From assembly GCF_029784165.1 (NCBI RefSeq), contig NC_073695.1:145346528-145410527 (forward strand): 64,000 nt of DNA, read 5' to 3'. The notes beneath the pieces are model-generated. The model saw only the letters and a list, made by a program, of their open reading frames with translations. It was not told the origin of the DNA and searched no databases. The DNA comes from Wyeomyia smithii (lineage: Eukaryota; Arthropoda; Insecta; Diptera; Culicidae). Below are positions 58,131 to 64,000 of the stretch, one piece after another (within the stretch, counting starts at the first letter, position 1; each line of letters starts with the position of its first letter). Both the position numbers and the translations under genes were made by a program.

Positions 58131-59219
58131 TAATCGACAAAAAAACACCCGTAAGATAACTCGTGTATTGTTATTTTGCGAACTCAAACGGAGATAAACA
58201 ATTTGCGTCTAATCGAGACGGAAGCAAAACAACGAATGTCACGAAAATATGAATCAGTCGATATCCATTATTTAATACATATTTCTTAGACATTTTCATA
58301 AGAAATAGTTCAATATCTGATTTTATATATTCCTACTTCTACTTTAAGCACTTGGTTTGTGGGGTTATTCATAAACTACGTAACAAATTTACTTTGTCAT
58401 TTTATGTTTGGGAATGCAGAACCAAACTTAAACTTGGAGATTTTCAGTGAAGGAATGTGAGTTATGATCAAATCAATTCTTTTCATAAGTGACATATGTA
58501 TAATGAATATTCTCAAAAGTGTCTTATATGACATTATGTGTAAAACATAATAAATTTATTTCTATTGTAGTTTTTTCTCAATGTCTGAGTACGTTAGCAG
58601 TTTATTCAGCATTTATATTAAAAACAAGTTTACAAATGTGTCCTTAATTCCAATAAATACAAGAAACCTTTCAAAAATTATAAAAATAACACAAAAATGC
58701 CGCTTTTTAGCTTTTTTCGCTCCCGTAATATTCCCTTGATTTTTTAAAACTCACATTACTTATTGATGATGATGATGGTCCCGTCACATACCCCTACAAA
58801 GGTTTGAGCTGGACGATTTATCTATAGATAATTAATGTGATCACATTTTACCTGATACCTTTTACTGATTTTACCTCCAGATATAAACTTCTTCAAAAAC
58901 TGTATACTTGATTCATAGAGCACACAAAACTAGTACAGGGTTTTCATGACCTTCAGTCAGACCAACCACAACTATTTCATGATTTTCTCTAAGCATTCAA
59001 ATAACAATTTTAATTTGCTAAAAGAAATCATTTATATCTGAAAACCGCGCGCGAGGCTCAAGCTTTTGTAGTCTCTTTCTATTATTTTTAAAGCTACAAC
59101 AACATAAATGAAAAAAAAATCCATCATCATCACCGTGACGAACACAGTAGTTTTGTTGTTATAAATTTAGAAAAGTCTAATTTAATATAAACATATAAAT
59201 AAAATTTTACAACACAATC
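58131..59219. other. non-genic stretch
   Basis: AT-rich sequence with no recognised gene. The first part may still belong to the I-element 5' end. Confidence 0.45.
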
Positions 59220-60911
59220 AGATCCGTTCGTATAAAACTTCGTCATTTACAAGCTTCAATAAAACAATCATTATATGAAGGTGTTCTTATCTCATCCGCG
59301 TTTCTAGTGTTATATCTATGAAAATCTCTTCCTCTTTCAATTCGATCACTCAAATATTGAGGTAGTAAACCATTAATTATTTTAAAAATGAACACCATAG
59401 ACAAATAAACAATTCGCTGCTTCACAGATAGCCATTGCAAAGCGTCCAACATGAAAACAGAGGAAGTTAATCTATCACAATTTAAAATCAAACGCATTAT
59501 TCTATTCTGCAAACGCTGTAACCTCAATAGTTGTGTGTTATTGGCTAAGTATAAAAAGTAGGGCAAAAATCCAAATGTGGAGAGATGATTGACTTGTATA
59601 GCTGTATTTTACTACTAATCGTTAATTCGTTTTTCAGACGGCATAGAATTCCATACTTTTTAGCAATTTTCTTGATGACATTGTCAATGTGAGCGTTGAA
59701 CTTTAGGTTGTCATCAATAATCACGCCAAGATATTTAATCTCCCGAACGCGACCAATTGCCTCATCATCAACCAAAACAGAGACAACATCATTTACAACG
59801 GTGCGCGAGAAAATCATAAATTTAGTTTAATCAATATTCAATTTCAATTGCTTATACTTCAACCATCTGCTTAGAGAACGTAAATCTTCGTTCAAGTGTG
59901 AAACGGCTTCTTCTACATTCTTAGCTGCAATGAATAATACGGTGTCATCGGCAAAAAGATTAATATCACAAAAACGTAAAACTCGTCGCATATCATTTAT
60001 ATACATAATAAACAAAAGGGGCCCTAATACACTTCCCTGTGGAACTCCAAGGTCATTCTCCACGGGACTAGAAACAGAATCATTAAAAACAGTCCGTTGA
60101 GTTCTGTCAGACAAGTAACTTTCAAACCATCTGAATGCAGTACTCGAAATTTCAAAGCGCTTGATTGTGTTCAACAAAAGGGCCTAGAAATTGTCTCAAA
60201 AGCGCGTTTTAGATCCAAAAAAACAGCAAATATTGTGTCTCTATTTTCTAAATTATCTTTCCATTTTGCTAGTACTAAGTTTAACGCGGTTTCACACGAG
60301 TGGCCTTCCCGGTAGCCTGATTGATCCGGAATTAGCAACGAGTTACTATTTAAATATTCTAGAAGCTGGCCTTTAACAACTAGTTCTAATATCTTTTCTA
60401 ATGTGTGTAACATGTTGATGGGACGAAACTCTTCGGCTTTAATCGTTTCAGCAACCTTTTGAATCGGAACAACCAACGATTCTTTCCACACCAAAGGCAC
60501 GTGCCCTGTTTGCAACGATTCATTAATGAGGTCCAGCAAAGTGTGGCCAATGACATTGAAGCAATCTTGAATAACTCTAGCATTTACATTATCAACTCCA
60601 GCCGTTTTACCTAATGAAAAACAAATTTCTCTCAGTTCATCTAACGTGATCGGGTGAATACCATCAAATGTACAAGTACTGTTAATCGGCTGTTTTATTT
60701 CGTCGGGTTCCTCGACCAATTCAATGGATTGATTGATCAATGAAACACTATTGACAAAATAATCATTAAATCTAGACGCAATAGTTTGTTCTGAATGTTC
60801 TAATGTGCCTTCAAAAGTTATGGACCGTGGTTTACAATTACTAGTGAACAATCTTTCTCTAGATATATTCACAACGCTTCTTTTTAATCGCTTGTGAATA
60901 TACTTATTCAA
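59220..60911 (-). pseudogene. CR1/L2-like non-LTR reverse transcriptase, broken and truncated
   Basis: Four segments in order (60911-60171, 60177-59827, 59817-59545, 59566-59243) cover the polymerase and C-terminus. Motifs: KTAGVDNVNARV, FRPINMLHTLEKILELVVKG, DQSGYREGHSCETALNL, AVFLDLKRAFETI (first Asp), GVPQGSVLGPLLF and NLFADDTVLF (Asp pair). Then follow DTKF-like and YLGVIIDDNLKF motifs. Frameshifts at about 60175 and 59555 and a stop at 59827-59829 separate the segments. The endonuclease and ORF1 are missing. Confidence 0.9.
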
Positions 60912-61114
60912 GAAAATTCGAGTGCATTTTTGCCGCTGAAGATTTTTTCATCTAGACTTGCCCCAAAAATAAATAGCTGGCTTATTCCACGATATGGTGT
61001 TGGTCGTTCAAAAATGTTCTTCTCATCGTTAAATGTGGTGATGTCACGACCCGTAATTGCGATAACAATCACATTCGGAAGATTGGCTTGAGCGATGCGG
61101 ACGAAGTATCCATT
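60908..61114 (-). other. unrecognised open segment (69 codons), exon-like
   Basis: The frame from 61114 reads NGYFVRIAQANLPNVIVIAI, then GRDITTFNDEKNIFERP and PYRGISQLFIFGASLDEK, and ends at TGA 60908-60910. Codon composition is protein-like, and hydrophobic beta-strand-like runs alternate with charged ones. There are stops just upstream and no clear splice acceptor. It overlaps the first codon of the CR1/L2-like remnant in another frame. I do not recognise it; it could be part of an unknown element or an old gene piece. Confidence 0.3.
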
Positions 61115-62082
61115 TCATTAATACGGTTACCTTGCGTCAATAGTTTTTCTCTTAGGGAACATTCGCATGTTACGTAACGCGGAAGTTGACAATTTTCAAT
61201 CCCCCCTCACGCAATGCATTGTAATTTAATATAATAGAATAATATTAGAATTTTTTAGAATGTGACGTTACTCATGGATGACCCACAGTTTAATAATTAA
61301 AAACATTAATCCATTTTACAAAATTTATTCTCTGTTATATGACAGATATAACGTGAACTAATTTAGGCGCATCAAGTATGTTTTTAAACATAGACGAATA
61401 TTATATAAGGGGAGAAAAGAAATCGTTACGTTACAACGCAAACTAAACCCGGTTGTAACTCAAGTTGTATTCAACCTAGCCTTCAATCTTTTAGAATCAA
61501 ATTAAAGATATTTTTGAGTATAAAGAGTAAATAAAATATTACTTTGATCAAATGTATGGAGTTCCCATGAAGTGAAAAACTGTACTTTTTTCGTGACGTT
61601 ATACAACGCTAAATTACCTCTGTTTTTATATTGGCCTAAGATCAACATATTTGAAATTTCATTCCTTTCACTCTTTAGGCAATAAAGCACTTATTTCACA
61701 GTCATATAACATGCAAAATGAATTATAAATACATACTCCTGATCATTTGTAACCATTTAAAAAATATGTAACCAAAAACGCTTGTTTTTTGTTAATTTTA
61801 CTTGAACTTTGCAATTAGTTTTCTACAGTATCTTAAACACTATAAATTTGACAGTTACGTTTTTGGAAGGTTCAAATACTATAGAATCTAGGAAAAGTAT
61901 GTACATTGCTGAAATATGCATTTCAAAAATTGGTTTGTTGGTGTAGCTTCGCAAAGAATGTGTCAAATGAATTATAAAAAACAATAAGAAGTAGTAGGGC
62001 ATGTAAAGAAAATCTCAGTTGAAAGCCTTCCGTAACTGAAATTTTCGAATTTTTAACGTAGAAAGCGCAAAAAAAAAATTAT
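61115..62082. other. non-genic stretch with GTTACAACG motifs
   Basis: No gene recognised. TTACGTTACAACGC (about 61424) and GTGACGTTATACAACG (about 61593) are related to the motif set at 50.9-51.3 kb. Confidence 0.5.
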
Positions 62083-62240
62083 TTAATTTAATTTATTTAT
62101 TTCGTCAAACAAAAGTAGACTACATATGTTTGAACTTTGAATTATTACGCGTTAGTAGATACTTTAAAAATTCATCACACGTAAACTGTTTCAACTTAAA
62201 CTTAACAAATGCCAGATGCTTAATGGTAACGGTTACCGTG
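62083..62240 (-). mobile_element. possible 3' tail of a non-LTR element
   Basis: On the minus strand the end reads GACGAAATAAATAAATTAAA, similar in form to the tail at 21890. The adjoining short frame is too small to classify. Confidence 0.3.
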
Positions 62241-62550
62241 CTGGATCGAAATCCGTACACCTAAGCACATGATAATCTTCGACGGTCAATAGAAAATCAA
62301 GAAATCACTTATTGCTTTAAACTGACATGTTTACTTATATATCTACTTATATTTTATCATTGTTTTCAAGCAAAATGATTAAAATCACTCCGAAACGCGA
62401 AAAAATATGTTTAAATAGAACATGTTTTGAATCGAGATCCGTACACAGTTTTTTGTCTGAATCAAAACCCGTACACTTCTGAATCGAAATCCGCACACAC
62501 GCGATATAGACTGAATCTAAGTCCATACAGCAATGAATTAAAATCCGTAT
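62241..62550. repeat. recurrent GAATCGAAATCCGTACAC phrase
   Basis: The phrase (AT)CGAAATCCGTACAC occurs at about 62246, 62433, 62462, 62481 and in weaker form near 62510 and 62537, at uneven spacing. It looks like a degenerate short repeat or an element end. Confidence 0.6.
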
Positions 62551-63078
62551 AGATATAGAAGTACAAAAATGTACATCTTTTATTTATAATTTATCTTTAA
62601 ATCTAAGAAAATATATATTTTTAGGATTAATTGGTTCCAAAAGTTTCACACGGTTTTCTATTTTTTGACGTAGAATTACGTCTTACGGCAACATATACAG
62701 GGGACTAATTTCATTACCGGGATCCAATTTCAAAAACCAAAAACATCGAGAGCGTCACAAAAATTGTCCATTTTCAACCGTTTTAACCTCAGTCAGTTTC
62801 CAACCGATTTTCGTTATTTTTGCAGTAATCGATTGGAAAATCAACCAAGCACCCGTCCAAATGCAGAAAGTTGTAATCTGATTGTTCGAACGATTGTACT
62901 ATTGAAAATTGTCAAGCCTTGTCGAAACGCAAATGTCGACCTCTAATTGGTCGCACAATGCTTCTTTCCCTAACAAGGTCGACAGAATATACCTAATTGA
63001 CTAAGAATGCGCGCTTTGTGTTTTATGTATAATTCATTCCATGATTGTGCAGATACCACACGGACGTTGGTAGCTGAT

Positions 63079-63255
63079 CGTGAAGAAGCAAGGAAAGCCG
63101 GGTTTCAATTTCTGGCTGATCGTTCTGAGCGCGTTGATACTTAAGCACCTGTCTATCTGGCGGCTGTTATGGAGTTTTCGGTGGCTGCAGAATTATTGGA
63201 AATGGCAGGCAATTCTACTAGAGAAACCGGGAGATCTAGAATCATCGGCGAATGG
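63079..63255 (+). pseudogene. histone H2A pseudogene
   Basis: The frame reads RKAGFQFLADR, SERVDT, a TAA stop (63142-63144), APVYLAAVMEFSVAAELLEM, AGNSTRE and TGRSRIIGEW. These align with the H2A segments RAGLQFPVGR, AERVGAGAPVYLAAVMEY, AAEVLELAGN and RIIPRHL. About 11 codons around IHRLLRKGNY are deleted, and the N- and C-terminal tails are degraded. The promoter-side sequence and the 3' stem-loop show that it came from a genomic histone gene and not from a polyadenylated message. It cannot make a histone. Confidence 0.85.
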
Positions 63256-63316
63256 TTGTCTGGAATGATGATAATTCCACAAACTTGCCAGTGTTGTTAC
63301 TGTTGTGAAACATAAT

Positions 63317-63332
63317 AGCACCTTTTGGTGCT
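63317..63332 (+). promoter_or_regulatory. histone-type 3' stem-loop remnant
   Basis: AGCACCTTTTGGTGCT is a 6-bp stem with a TTTT loop, the form of the replication-dependent histone 3' end signal, about 60 bp after the recognisable H2A part. The stem sequence differs from the usual GGCYCTTTTMAGRGCC. Confidence 0.55.
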
Positions 63333-63827
63333 CTTCAACTATGTGATTGAAGTAGTTAAAATTTTTCATCGTGTGTAACAGACGGAAAACCGCGAATTTC
63401 AGCATTTGCAAGCGAGGAAAAATTCAACATTGCCTCAAGAACGTGTTGGTGGCCCTGAGAAGTACCGGTTATAATTGAGCAAAATCATATCAAATCGCCT
63501 GGAAATACGCGAAAATTTAATCGACCATTTTTGATTTGAATGAAACTTTGCACACGTATTTGGCTTAGCAAACTGAGCATTTTTCACAGGTGGAGAGATT
63601 TTTTACATTCTAAAAGGGCGTATGCTTTTTTGGCACAGGTTTTATTCGAAGCATTGTAGCCCAGAAACCGTTGGTTGTATAGAAAAACTGTCTGAGAATG
63701 AGCTGTAGGGAATTAAAAATGCACCACAAAAAAAATATACACTGTACAAAAAAAATTTCTGACCAAAAAAAAATTTAAAATAAACATTAAATTTCAATTT
63801 AAAAAAAAAAGAGTTTTTTTTTTATTT

Positions 63828-64000
63828 TGACGTTGGACTAACGTCTATATCGAAGTTCGGCACCTGAATTTGAAATTCTAGTAATTCAACCAGGGAAAAC
63901 CAGGAAAAAGTGGTCAGGTTTTGAGCGCTTATATATCAGTCATTTCTTTTCAGAATTTCGAGGTTTTGGCATCAACCGATCAGAAATTCTTTTACGGTTG
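63828..64000 (+). other. possible start of a second histone-derived unit
   Basis: GACGTTGGACTAACGTC matches the unit start motif; the following bases (about 63850 on) do not clearly continue the match, so a truncated or diverged unit is possible. Confidence 0.3.

Larger units (their letters stand above)
62650..63827 (+). repeat. histone-derived repeat unit (promoter part, H2A remnant, A-rich end)
   Basis: The unit begins with GACGTAGAATTACGTC, shares about 300 bp with 15925-16245 (inverted), then a decayed promoter, the H2A remnant, a histone-type stem-loop and a 340-bp section shared with 41336-41686. It ends in an A/T-rich run. A new start motif (GACGTTGGACTAACGTC) follows at 63828, so a second unit may follow in tandem. 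Confidence 0.75.

Overview
The window looks like a piece of a large, AT-rich, transposon-crowded insect genome, most probably a culicine mosquito (Aedes-like). The reasons are an I-clade retrotransposon resembling MosquI, LOA-type and Ty3/gypsy retrotransposons of the kinds common in Aedes, a DD37D mariner, many MITEs, and a repeat with long (TG)n tracts repeated throughout. This species call is inference from family recognition; no search was run.

The only well supported host protein-coding sequence is one exon at 28255-28409 (+). It encodes homeodomain residues up to position 44 and ends at the classical 44/45 homeobox intron. The sequence fits the MNX/HB9 family (insect exex). The partner exons are not visible, so much of the window may be intron or flank of that gene.

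Layout: 1-8.8 kb holds a ~2.7 kb modular repeat (called family A here), a LOA-like ORF1 fragment, a dead DD37D mariner, a minisatellite and a second family A copy. 8.8-15.5 kb is a decayed minus-strand Ty3/gypsy element with one 1.64 kb LTR and a tRNA-Lys type primer site. 15.6-16.2 kb carries a histone-like promoter on the minus strand. 16.25-19.6 kb is a dead LOA element. 21.9-24.5 kb is a minus-strand APE-type non-LTR element. 26.0-27.5 kb is the 3' end of an LTR element that contains a MITE and a perfect 50-bp hairpin. 27.5-28.4 kb is a TTAA-flanked MITE immediately followed by the homeobox exon. 29-34.7 kb is MITEs and long inverted repeats. 34.7-43.9 kb is a cluster of family A copies in both orientations, with an unfamiliar broken transposase-like gene and a hAT MITE. 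44-52.4 kb is nested DNA elements and recent tandem duplications. 52.5-58.1 kb is a nearly complete I-clade element with few lesions. 59.2-60.9 kb is a CR1/L2-like remnant. 62.6-63.9 kb is a histone-derived repeat with a broken H2A gene and a histone-type 3' stem-loop, whose promoter segment is the inverted partner of the one at 15.6-16.2 kb.

There is no operon-like cooperation between genes. The window is a layered record of insertions. Its most unusual parts are the dispersed H2A-derived repeat, the MITE placed 32 bp before a homeobox splice acceptor, and the modular family A repeat with a preserved head-to-tail junction. No complete new multi-gene system could be supported.
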